Shown here piece by piece: positions 24,301 through 36,600 of a DNA stretch of 64,000 nt (position 1 is the stretch's first letter; the number at the start of each line of letters is the position of its first letter). A program made the translations under genes and the position numbers. The notes beneath the pieces were generated by a model. It was not told the DNA's origin. It did not search any database and worked only from the letters and a program-made list of their open reading frames with translations. The stretch is from positions 9,692,501 through 9,756,500 of the forward strand of contig NC_064447.1 in the NCBI RefSeq assembly GCF_023343835.1. The letters are read 5' to 3'. Origin of the DNA: Lagopus muta (Eukaryota > Chordata > Aves > Galliformes > Phasianidae).

Positions 24301-27300
24301 GATGGTTGGTTGAGTTCATCATAATGTTAGAATATATACTGCTGTTGGAGGGCTGTTTGAATGTACTAGAGGGTTTCTTTGGCTGGAACTATACTTTAGA
24401 TAAGGTTTATAAGACTGTCTTTTTTGGTTTTGTTTTTTTTGTCCCTTCTCTGAATTTGAGAAGATGGACCAGTTTACAGTACAAAATATAAACCAATGGG
24501 CATTTTATCTATGTCTCAAAACTACTGGTTTTCCTGCAACACCTGTAATTCCTGATGTCTCCCTGCTGAAAAAAGCAAATTTCTTCCAGAACTTTAGGGA
24601 TGCCACAAACATTTGTGAGGGAAGGACAAAAAACATTTGTTTCTATTCTGGGAGTTAAATGAGGTGATGTTTTCTACCTGTATGCAACTTATTTAAATAT
24701 ATTTGCTTGGCACTGAGAGCACCTTGATTGATTTCTTGGTTCATGATTGAGTTTAATCTTGCAGCTCAAAGTAGTAGCTTACGTATGAGATGCATTTGCT
24801 CATGCAAAGCTTTTTAATGACAGTGTATTCCTGAAGAATTTTAACACTTCCATATAAAGCACCACATCTGGGCAACAACAAGGACAAAAAAAAATCCCAT
24901 AATAACTGCAAAAATAGCTTACTTGCTCTGTACGTGGAGAAAAACAAAAGGAAACAAAGCAAATTCATCTGGGGGCTGAACCAAAGCGAACTGCCCCGTA
25001 TTAGCAATGTGGGGTCAGCAGAGTACAAACCATGATGGGTAGCCTTCAGCTCTGCAAGCAGCTCCTATGGGATCTGCTGGGCTTCTCCTATCACAGGCTA
25101 GCAGTACAGATCTTCATTAACCTGCTATAGGGCCCTGCTTTCACTGGCAGGAGTGTGGGTATGTTATGTCCTTACCTTGCAGGGGCACTTGGAATTAAAT
25201 CCCAGCCATCGCTGTGCTGAGCTCAGGCACTGCAAGCAGGAAGAGTTCATGAGGCAGAAATCATTCTTGGATCTTGGAGTTGTGCTTTAAATTTTTGCTA
25301 ACGTTTTACTTCCTGTTATTGCTATGGCTTCACTTGGAAAAGCAATCTATGACTGTCTTTGCTCTGAATTCACTGTACGCAGGACAACACCAGCCACTGC
25401 CCATTTTAATTAGTGATAAATGTGAGCCAAAAAAACCATGAGGGCGGTTAAGATTAAAACCCTGCTTGTGCTGCAGGGATGGAAAACACATGGATGTGTC
25501 AGCTTCGGACCTTGGCACTATTCCAGAGACAGAAATCATTCAGCTTCTGCTTTTTTACCTTTTGTCTCCTTGCATACCCTGAGCTCCTTGTTGCTCCAGC
25601 CTTCCTAGCATTGCTAAGAAGCAGGAAACAAAGCAGTGCTGAGGCCGCTGCTGTCTGGATGCTGGAGTTCCTCTTGGAAACTATTTGTTTGAGATTTTTT
25701 GTTTTTTGCTTTTCCCCAGGAGGATCTAAAATTTTTTCATGAGTCCAAGACTATGGAGGAGAGTCAGTGCTGAGCATGGGGCAGTTCTGCTCCAACTCAG
25801 TGCTGCAGAGGTGCCCCTCAAACTGGACATCAGCAGCCCATGTGCAGCCATGGAGCGACTTCAAGTCTTGCAGATGAGAATATTTGGATCCTGAAGAGCA
25901 GCATGGTTTAAAAGTTTCCACTGGTTTGCAGATGACCTTGTTAACGCCCTCTTGTCTGCAGTGTTTATACATTGCACTGAGGTGAAGAAGGGTTGGAAGC
26001 AATGCTGGGGACATCTCAATCCTTGTGAGCTGGCTGGGAATGGAGGCACAGCCAGGATCTGGCCACTGAGAGGCCCAGGAATGTTATCGTATCCACAGTT
26101 TGTAATGGCTGCTGGGATGCTGGTCAGTTTCTAGATTTTCTGGGTAGTTCTATTTTTGGATGAATTTTGGTGTACGGATGAAGTCCCTGATACCCCTGCC
26201 CAGGGATTGGATCAATCCCAATGATGTGCAGCAGCATCCCTGCAAGACGACCATGATGCCACATGCACATCCCACCCATGCGCATAGGAAGAGGTGAGGA
26301 TCCCAAGCAAAGCCCTTCTCCTGTTGCTGCACTCACCCAGGCCCAGGGTATTCCATGGATTTAACGTGGGTGCCCTGCAAAGCACCCTGTAGGAATAAGG
26401 TGTGCCTGTGTGGAAATGGATGGGTACACATGGGCACCAGCATCTTCACACTACAGGCAGCTATTGCACATCACAACGAGGCAGCAAAAGGATTTTTTCT
26501 GGCTCCTAAGCAAACACCCATCCCAATGCAAGCCTAGACAGCGATTCAACCCCATGCTGCCGCCACACCAGCCCACTTGCAGTGAAATCATTCGCAGGGC
26601 AGCTTCTCCCATGGAGCAAAGAGCACTGGTGAGGTGAATGGCACCAAGAATCCTTCACCTATCATAGCTGAAAGGCACATTCTTGGGCATGGTTTTGCTC
26701 CATCCTGCCCCAGCTGCAGCCCCATCCTGAGCACAACCAGACCATGTGCTGCTCAGTGGTGCTGCAGCTGAGGGTGGGTGTGGAAGCAAGCAACATTAGC
26801 AGAAACAAACTGCAGCTGGTGCAGCAGTAACCTGACCTTGTGCTTCTTTCTCCTGCTGTGGTGAAGCAAAAGAGAGGAAGCAGTGTGGGCAGAGACCACC
26901 TTTTGCTATGACTCACCCCACGCAACCTGCTTCTGCAGGGTGGGAATGCTTTGTTCCCCATAGCAATAGTATTTTTCTCCCAACTTATTCAGACCCGTTT
27001 AACTTACCTTGTGACTCAAAACCCTGTCTCTTACTTTCCTTGCTGTTGCTTAGCAGAATGCATAATATGAAAGCTGCCGTTCATTCAGGTTCTTCAGTCC
27101 TAAGCAGCTGCTGCAGCTTCCTAGCTGGAGTCCAAATGAAACACTGAAAGTTCGTCCTGCTCCTTATGAAATCCAGCAGCGAGGTTGTTTGCAAAAGCTA
27201 TTTTTTTTTTTCTTGGTTCTTTGCTTGCATCAACTTGTGCTGAGTTTCTGTGCTTTTGTCCTACTATGGTTTCCCTACAATGCTCAGCCAGTCTGTCTGC

Positions 27301-27358
27301 TTGCACAGTGCCTCACACAATGATGGAAATGAAAACCAAAAAAGTTTGTGAATAAGGG

Positions 27359-27387
27359 AAAAAAAAAAAAAAAAAAAGAAAAAAAAA
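27359..27387. repeat. A-rich homopolymer tract
   Basis: Near-pure A run broken by one G. No retroelement body was recognised beside it. Confidence 0.85.
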
Positions 27388-27935
27388 CCACAGACCCAAA
27401 ACCACGTTCAATGTTCCAGCCAAAGGAGAAAGTGCTGGGATCACATGGAAATAATTTTTCTTTGGGAGATTTCAGCATCATTTTGGGCAGTAGAAAGGAG
27501 AATGAAAAATACACAGTGAAAGCTCAGGTTTTTATGCAGCTCTTTTCCAGAGAAGCAGATTTAGGGATCATCTCAAGAAGGTGATGTGTGGCAGCAGCAC
27601 CTTCCCAGTGCAAAAGTATGCTGGTTTCCCTCCCTTTCTTAAAGGTCTGGGGGATAAAGCCTGATGCCAAACCACCCGTGCTGGAATGCAACGAGTGCCA
27701 GCATCCTAGGAATGAGAAAGGAAGGAAAGCTAGCACACATTTGTGGCTTTATTTAAAGCCAGAAAAAAATGTGAGAGCAAAAAATAATGCAAGCTCCACC
27801 ATCATTCCCGCACTAAAGCTTCAGAAGAAAAGTAGCACCTTTGATCACTCTGTGAACATCAGGAGAGAAAAGGTGTATTTTGTCCTCTCTCAGTACCCTT
27901 CCCTGCTTCAGGTCACAGCTCAGTGCTTTAAATAT

Positions 27936-27955
27936 CCCCCCTCCCACCCCCCCCC
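27936..27955. repeat. C-rich tract
   Basis: CCCCCC, CCC and CCCCCCCCC blocks separated by T or A, so the minus strand has clustered G runs that could form an imperfect quadruplex. Confidence 0.7.
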
Positions 27956-28540
27956 GCAGTCCTGGCCAGACTGCAACACTTGGACCCCTCTCACCGTGGA
28001 GGCTTTACCCTACACACTGACCAGCTTATGCTTCTTTTTGGCACATTGCCTTTCCCCAGTAGCTCAGAGCTGTGGTCAGAGGCAGGGAAACAGACATGCT
28101 GGAAAAGGGGTTTTGGACATCCTTGCAGAATTATTATTTTTTGTAAAGGCCATGATAACATTTAAAGATGTAGGGTGGATCTGGATTATGTAATGGAGAA
28201 CAGAAATTGTTTGCAGATGACTTATGTCGGGAAAGTTTTCATATCGGCGGTGGGAGATAAAACTAACAGGTGATTAAAACAGACTGCAACACGAGTTTTC
28301 TTTTAATTCACAAATCTGCATCCAGAGAGACAACGAGGAGGACCAAAGGTTGCTGGGGGGAGAGGGCTGACGCTGTACCGCGGGGAAGAGCTACACACTA
28401 GCGCCGTGCTCAGAGGCTTCATCAGAGAAATAACTGAGGTTTGCTGCTGTCCCAGTGTGAACCCAAGCAGTGTCCAGCTCTCCATGAGTCACCTCCAGTG
28501 CCGAGCTGCTCCAGCCTTCTTGGAGCACCTCCTGCTCTTG

Positions 28541-28670
28541 TCCTTCTCTGTCCCCATTCCCATCTCCATCCCATCCTTGTCCTCATCCACTTCCCCAGCT
28601 CCATCCCTGTCCTCAGCTCCATCCCCGTCCCTGTTGCCATCAACTCCATCCCTATCACCATCCCTCCCTG
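28541..28670. repeat. Imperfect pyrimidine-rich minisatellite
   Basis: Tandem variants of TCCATCCC/TGTCCTCA with strong strand asymmetry (pyrimidines on plus, purines on minus). Reading through it produces low-complexity translations on both strands, which explains the ORFs there without invoking a gene. Confidence 0.75.
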
Positions 28671-31600
28671 CAGGAGCAGGCTGTGCCCAGCACAATCCAA
28701 TGGGGAATGGTCACTCAGAGGGGAGCATGCGGCTGCAGCCTTTCAAAAGCAGCCAGGGAAAGAAAACTTTTACTCACTCATTTTTAGGAGGGACCTTAAA
28801 GAACCTCTAAGAAAAGAAATAACTTTGCCCCATGTATGCCAACCAAAAGCTTGCTTTTCTATTTATTTTGTTTATTATTTTTTCTTGTGGTGAATTGGTA
28901 ACTGTAGTACAAAGGTTGATTTTCCCTATTTTTCTCATAGTAACAGAGTCTGAAATTAACCCTGGAAGGAGCTTGGTTCTCCACTTGGCTGTGTTGGCAA
29001 CCCCTGCAGCCCCCCCACTTCTGGCAGCTGTTGCTGACTTCTCCCTTCTTGCTTGGTCCCACAAAATCATCTGGGCTCCAGAAACAAATATTCTACATTT
29101 ACATACTGTGTCATTGTAGAAGCACCACATGGCTTATTTGCATGCGTACAAAAATAACTCCTAGATGTCACCCAGCAGAACGAGTGTTTGGGGCTCTGAA
29201 AACGACCTTAGCTGGGCAAAAACTGTACAAAAAACTGTACAAAACCAGCTTATATGAGATATTTTAATTTTCACTCTGAAACTCAGGACAGACATAAACT
29301 GTTATGGTAACGGCGTCTGGCATCAGAGCCAGTCTCTCCAGATTAAACAGGTTCTCTGCCTCGTAAAATGACAACCTCCTCTTTCTAAATAGTAATCGTA
29401 TTCAAGGAAGGAGGATATTTCTGTTTACACACATGATTTATAAAGCTTGGCTTTTGTCCGTGCAGGGAGCAAGGAAACAGAACTAACCAGTTTTGCAGCA
29501 AATTACTAAGAAAGTCAGTGTGAAGGTCAAGGCTCATCGATTCGTCTGCCTGCACCTTGCTAGAGAGCATGGCAAAAAGATTAAACCGTACTCAGATAGG
29601 AAATGCACATACCCATGGAGAATGTAAGGGTCACAAATGATTGGCTGGCAAAGCCATGCTTTTCTTTGCAGCATTGGCATGCCAAAATGGGTCTGGCCTA
29701 TAGGAAATTAATTTTTCTTTCTAATTACTTTGTTTGTGGTTAGGGACGTGCACTGAGAACCTTTGTTCCAAGTACCACCTGAATGCTGGAGATGCCTGAG
29801 GAGGTGTGCTAGAAGTGCTGCAAGCGGAGGCACATTTTTTTCAATTTTTCTATATAATGGCTCAAGTTCTTGACTTGTCTCCAGCTCCCTAAATAAGAAG
29901 GCATGTTTCGTATGGATTTTTCCATAGCACTGAACTTGGTGAGAGGGACATCTGTTTGCTTTCTTTCCTCCCTCCCAAGGCTGGGGCTCTGTGCCATGAC
30001 AACGTCTGCATCACGTGGCAGGCACACACAGCTGATTCCTATGGAAACATTAAATATTAAACTCAGGTTCCTCCCAGCATTCTGCTTGGGGGGTGATGCT
30101 GGAACACAGCAGCCCTCTGGCACTCCTGAAATGTGTTCAGCACTGCATGAGGGGAGCAGCAGGCTGTGTGCAGGGCTGGGATTAATGCCTCCACTGTGCC
30201 AAACTCCAACAGCAAGTGGAAAAAGTGAAGAGCAGCTCTGTGTGCACTGCCATGTCAGCCAGAGAAGAGTTCTCAGAGCTTCTAATATAGTAGTAATCCC
30301 CAACTGACAATAGGATTTAATAGGATAAAGTACATATGTATGTGTGCATGAATGCGTGGTGCTTTTAAGCGGCCAATTGCACAAAGCCAAAAATAATTAT
30401 GAGTAAATTGGAACTTAAACATCAGCATGTGAATGATAATTGGGGACTGCTTAAGAACAAGTTGCTGAATAGTCTGAAAGCAGTGATTTCACAACAGAGG
30501 GAGAAAATATTTACAGGCAGAGCCTGCTTCTGAGAGGAACTGAAAGCTTTGTGCATGAGAAGAAATTACAATTAGAAAAGGTGTCAGGGGTACATGGGAG
30601 GCTTTCCCTGCTCTCACAGAGCGGTGTTTGCCAATGGGAAGCTGGAGGCATGCTGTTTAATTAGCCTTACACAAGGCTGCCCAAGCACCAGCACTGCTGA
30701 TGGTCTCTAATGAAGAGCTAATGGAGGGCAGCGAGACCAGCCAACAGGGAAGGAACCCACAGACACCATTGCTGGCCTTGGTTTGAGTTTACTCAGTTCT
30801 GGTACACAGTCTTCAGCCAAACACCACTCACAGCCTTTTAATTAACAAATGAAAGTGATGCTAAGCGGGGCTGACATGGCAAGGCTGGAAGCAGGCCTGC
30901 AGCGCACTGTCCAAGCTCAGTGGTAACGATGTGCGGCCTAACGAGGGCTGGTCACCGTGAACTGGGTCTTGCTGGGAAGCTGCTGCATATCCAAGCAACA
31001 CTTAAAATTCACTACAGCCGCTCCAAGCTGCGACATTGATCATTAAAGCTCATCTGCAAGCTGTCAGACTTGTAGGTGCTTCAGGCCCTGTTCTGAAGTC
31101 TGACTGAGGAAATCCTGAAAGATTTGAATCTCAATTTTGAGTTAAGCCTTTGTTAAATAGAAATGGAACTTTGCAGTGGTCATAAATAACATATCCATCT
31201 TCCCTTGCATCGGTCTTCCTGTTGCATAAAGAGCAGCTTTGTTTGGCTGAATGACCTCTGAGACGGGACTTAGGGCAAAAATTCATTTCAGTCAATAGGT
31301 TTGGTATGATTAGCATTAGCTGATCTTCTAGGATTTAGATGTGTGTTGGGAATGCTGCTCAACCCTTGGGGCCTCCCCTTGGGGACACCAGCAAAGCTTT
31401 TGGAACAGCTCTCACAGCTTCTGCCCAATGGTGGGAAGCGTTTCTTCAGATCTGTGCACACACCATGGAACTTCTACACCATGTAACAAGAAAAGTGGCA
31501 CACATTGTTTTGTGAAATTTCTCCTCAAGCTCATTTTTTACAGTAAAATTAGGCAATGAGCCCTGATCTTATTAAGACACTCCACCTCCCACCCTGCTTG

Positions 31601-33352
31601 GACTCTTGGCATTAAACTCAATCTGTTTTCTGGAAGGCGGGGGGTTTATCACTGTGTGCAGAATACCACCCCTGGCAGCACCACAAGCTGTTCCACCCCA
31701 CTTTCAGAGGCAGTTAAGGAAACTGGGTGAGCAAATGAAGTGTGCGGGTAGAGATGTGTTATTTAATGACCCAGACTGGTGACAGATCCAAACACAAATA
31801 CTCCGGACCAGGGGAGAGTCCCTGATGTAGCACCAGTGTTCAGTGTTCAGATAGGTTTGTCACACTGACTGTTTTTGTACAGAAACCAAAATGAGCAGAG
31901 AAGGGAAATATTTCTCTTTGTTGTTTTGTTTCCAGAACAAAAGAGAGTTTTGATTTTTCACTTTAATTTCCCTTCCAGTTTTTAGATTACTTGTAATTAT
32001 ATGGTGCCAAGCAAATAAATGGTGCTCTACCTTTTTGTAAATGACTTGGAAGTTTGCTTTAATCCCTTGGTAGGGTTCACCCGGTATGTCATTCATCACA
32101 CCACCACTCTGCGTTCCAGCAACTGGGCTCATTTAATTTGCTAGGCTGAATGAAATAGCTTTACCATGCCTACTTATATGGAAGTAATGATGGGTAGAGC
32201 CCCATAGCACATAATAATTGCTATTTTCCACAGAGCTTGTGTGCATGTCCTCAGGATAATCTTTAAGAAGTTAAAACTCCAGAGACTGAGACAGGCTGTG
32301 GACAACAGAGTGGAAATGATGGAACAGTGTTTTCTTCCTGGATTTGTTTTGGAATCGCTACTTTTCACCTTTAAAATGGTGTTTACTTGTTGGCTTGCTG
32401 GGCTGTGCTACTCTCTCCCACACAGGATGAGAGCATCCACTGGTCTCGGAATGTCTGTGCTCAATTTGTGTAGAATTTGGTGCATTTTGAATTTCTGATG
32501 GCAGGAGCAGAAGCAGTGAGGAGAAGCCGGCTGAGATATCCATGAACTAAAATGGTCCCTTCTATTCCTCTGAGAGTAGTTTTTCATTTCTTGTGTTGAG
32601 GTGTTTTGCTATTAATATTTAAAGGACGCCCAGACTGTGAGTTTTGTAAGAACTGTCATTTAAAAGTGGGAACAAAAAATGTACATCTGGGTGAAGAAAT
32701 CAGAAATTAGGTCATTAGATAGTTAAATTAAAAAATTTAAAACGTGCCTTATGAACAGCTTTCATCCTAAACTTTTGCTCATTTCCACTTCTGAGTTGCT
32801 GTAAACACCAAGAAGAAAGTCCTTGCTTTGAGTATGTTGACACTGAAGAAAACAGCAAAAGAAAAGCCTGCAGAGAGTCAGGGCAGGAGTGTGTGCAGGA
32901 AAAGCCTGAGCAAAGCACGATGTCCCCAAGTGTGTTTGTTTCACTGCAGTAACCTTTGCATGCTCCTGCCTCACAATGAGCGCAGAGCAAAGCATGCAGG
33001 CCTGAATTCTTCTCCCTGACATTTGGGTTCATTCTGTCAGCCCTTCCTACCAGCCAAGGCAGGAGCACTTCCACCGATAGCTTGATACACCTCCACAGCC
33101 ACATTGTTGGTTAAGCCATGAATGCATCAGACACCAAGGCACGTGCTTTTGGTGGCAGGGAGTGGTGATTTCGGTTGGTCCAGTATAACTTAGGAGACTG
33201 CTGCTTATTGTGCTGATTTGTGTCTTGTATTCAGGCAGATACAGTGAAGAAATTCTGGAGGAATGGGCTCAGATGGGCAGCTCCAGAAACAGCCACACAT
33301 AGGCGTGCTTTGCAGCACAGCACCTTGTATCTATAGCCAGCAACAGCCAAAA

Positions 33353-33675
33353 CATAGCAGAAATGCTAAGTCATGATCTGAAAGAGTAATTGAGCACCTG
33401 GTGGTAAGGCAGGGCCAACCCAGGGGAGCTCAGGTGTATGAGATGTACCTGATTGATTGGAAGGTGGAGAGGAAGCTCTTTCCCAGACCTCATTTAAGTG
33501 TTGACAATGGAGGTGAGAGTATTTTGCTGGAGATCCCTGCGTACCTGAGGCCTTCTGAAGGTAAGCAGCTTCTTCCCTTTATTTCTGTGGCTGTTGTATT
33601 TGAGCAAATTCTTACTTGCTGCAGCCTAGGACCTTGCTACTCTTATGTCATTGCTGTGCTTTCCATTGCATTACA
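33353..33675 (+). mobile_element. LTR-like interspersed repeat, copy B
   Basis: About 323 bp, closely similar in order and sequence to copy C (54449-54831). Shared blocks: TAGCAGAAATGCTAAGTCAT, GGGCCAACCCAGGG, CAGACCTCATTTAAG, GGAGATCCCTG, CTTCTGAAGGTAAGCAG, CCCTTTATTTCTGTG and TTGCTGCAGCCTAGG. It may be bounded by an imperfect direct repeat (CCAAAA before, CCAAGA after), as for a solo LTR. The TTTAAG block could be a TATA-like box. No gene is carried. Confidence 0.55.
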
Positions 33676-36600
33676 CCAAGAGCATCCTTTTTCTGTCTAT
33701 TTCTAAGCAAAAAGAGGAGGAAGGACGGAATCTAGCAGAAATCTGCAGGAAAGCTTGACATTGACACATATCAGAAGTATTTTTAGCATCCGAGTGCACT
33801 TTTTCTTGACCACATCATGACACCTGAGACTACTCCTACAGCATCAGTCTGAGGGTAATCATTTTACAACAGCAGAGTGAAGGAAGAGAGGTTAAACGAT
33901 TTCTTCCCATCTGTGCAGCATGGCAGTAGCAGTCCTGGGAATAAATCTTAGGATCTGCCCACACCTCCCTCTGCTGCACCCCATGGGGGCTGTCATCACC
34001 AGGTCAAGGACTTGCTGCCACTGCTGACCCTCCTTAGGAGGACAAATTTGCAGTCAAACCTTTGCAATGAAGGCAGGCAATGCATCCTCTCAGTAACAAT
34101 GGTATTCCTGGTGCCCTTCCCAGTGTGCCCTGCACAGATCCCATCCATCATCAAGTGCCATCTCAACACTATGGTTCCAAAAGTGGCTGTTGTCTGAGGC
34201 TTGGAACAGCTTCCACGCACAATAGAAGCAATTTCAGTGCTATCCAAGGTGTGAGGGGACAGAGAGCATCAAGGACACTTCAAAGTGAAGGTGACACGTG
34301 TATGTTCACCATCTGAACCTCTTTTTCCTTGTTCAGAAGAATCTGCACTACTTTTTTTCCAAGAAAAACCTCACTCAAGCAGCACTTTTAGTGCCCACAG
34401 TACAAATGCTCAGAGGTCAAATCTGACTGAACTGGGGCCTCTTGTACCAGATCTGTTGGGCTAATAGATCTGTTGGGTGTGAGTCTGGGAATTGTTTTTC
34501 TAAATGGGCCGGGGCTCAGTGTTGTCAGAATGAAAATCTGTCCAACCTCATATCCACCTCTGCACTCACCTCCATGAACACAAAAAGCCACCTGAGATGT
34601 TAATCCCCACATGGCAGGCAGCGAACTGAATAAGCAACTTGTAGAATCAGTTGAATTTTTGGCAAAGAAATGCCTGGAATTGGGGCTCTTTCATTTCCAA
34701 AGGCTATCGAGAGAGGCTACTAATAGCTGGGGGACTGAGAATAAGCAAAGCAAAGAGTTTAAATCAGGTGTCTTAATACTGACAAGCTGGTCTTTGAAAG
34801 GAAATCAGTCCCACAAAATGTTTATGGGAGTGGCAAGGTTAACATGGAGTCAATGCAACAATTGTAGGGGTTGATTTCATTTTCTCCTTGGCAGTAGCAT
34901 AAGAGCAAAGCTGCTGACAGCAGTCACTGGTGTTATTGCAGTCTGAAGGCCTCCCATGGTCTGCCTGGGCATTTTAAAATCCTATTGCTGCACAGCCATC
35001 ACAAATTAAGAGAGCAATCATGGCAAAATGCATTTGTACTGAACCTACATCATCCATTGTTAAATAAAAATCACGTCTCTCTGTCTTGATTTCACTTTTG
35101 GCTACAGACCAAATGCACAGGACAAAGGCAAAGCTGGCCATCCTGCCAGAAAGCAAAGCCTACAACTCTTCTTGCTGACACCTATAATTAGGCTGTGTTC
35201 TTGTCTCAGGATGATGAGTGCTGATGGGAAAGAGGAGCAAAGAGGAGAAAGTTCCTGCCAGGAGTATCATGTGGAGCTGAGCCAGAACAGACCCAGGCCA
35301 TGAGCAGCAATTGCCAACAGATGTTTGCCTGGTCTTAAATTACATTGTCTGCATGCCTAGAAAAGATAGTGTCTTATAAATAACTGTGCTTTGATGCTCT
35401 GTGGCCTTGCATATTCAGGTCCCCCTGTTAGCCATGTATGTGTTAGTCAGAACTAGCTGGAAATGGACTGTGGGTGGAATTTCTTTTGCTGTGTCCAGCA
35501 GCGGGGTGTTGTCAGCTCTTCCTGAGAAGTTTTGGAGGATGATGGAAGAGTGACTCATCCTTTCTGTTCTGCACGAGGAAGCCTGGGAAAGCACTGTGCT
35601 TCTGGGAAAAAAAAGGTAGGAAGGTTTCAGATGTTGATGTGTTTCAGCAAAACCCCAATTCTCTTGAAAAGCAGACATACTTACCATGAATACCTGAGAG
35701 ATGCAGGCTGTACAGCAGCACTCCCCCAGCCCCAAGTCCTGGTGAGCCAGCACTGCTTTCTCCTGCCCCAAACTCTTCCCTCACCAGCCTGCAGGGCTCT
35801 GCTTCCCTCCCAGGCATGCTGCAGCTCAGCTGAGCACTAATGGAGCTGTCTGCACCCGTAACCAGCTCCTAATGAGCTGCTGTCCATTCCAGACCGCAGT
35901 GTGTCCTGTCTTTGCCACTGCCCATGAGCAGTGCTTTCTGCATTTTGTACACATTAAAAAACATGTGTCATCTAACATTCCGGGTAGGGAGAAGGGAGAG
36001 AGACAGTGCAACTTGCTGATGGACTAACTTGAATCATTCTGCATAGCAATTTAACGTGATGGAAAGCTGCAATTAGCCCTAATTAGGGCAACCTCATTGC
36101 TTCAACGAAGAGCAGATCTGCTGTCAATTCTATTTTCTTTCCTTTCCGTGACACAGGCATGCAATTCAGCAGCTTAATGCTCCCAGCATGACATCCTCCC
36201 CATGTACCACTGAAGAATGGGCACTGAGGATTTACAGTAACGTGCTGCAGTGCCCTGATGTAGGGGTGCATTTATTCAGAACAAGAAACCAGAACACAGT
36301 TACTGTGGAAGAAGGCTGTGCCCAGGGTGATGTGGTCCCCTGGCAGAGCTGGGGTCAAAACTCCTTCACTTGGTTTAGGGGTAGGGAGCACTTGTCCAGG
36401 CATTGCAAATTGAGCACCATTCACTGCTATGTGCTCTGAAGAGTCTCTGTGACATTTCTGAGAATGTCTGAAAAGGAGAAAACCAGAAGTTACTACGAAG
36501 TGTATCATCTTCTAAATTTTTGTCTCGGTCAATGAACATCGCTGGCCTTCCTGGAAAGAGAATTAGAGCCCCTTTCATGTTGTTTTTGTAGTCTGACCCC

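Larger units (their letters stand above)
20873..33352. other. Upstream region of C1QTNF8 and intergenic
   Basis: Probably holds the C1QTNF8 promoter and a possible non-coding first exon, neither of which I could place. The two longest chance-looking frames of the window are here: 27588-28193 plus (201 codons) and 29809-30390 minus (193 codons). Neither resembles a known family. Homopolymer tracts and a minisatellite are listed separately. Confidence 0.55.

Noticed and set aside
28406-28893. Overlapping plus- and minus-strand frames of 68-150 codons
   Set aside because: They are generated by the pyrimidine-rich minisatellite, which lacks stops on both strands. The translations are repetitive.
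29809-30390. Minus-strand 193-codon frame
   Set aside because: It has no recognised motif, no supported splice partners or promoter, and composition like the surrounding intergenic DNA.
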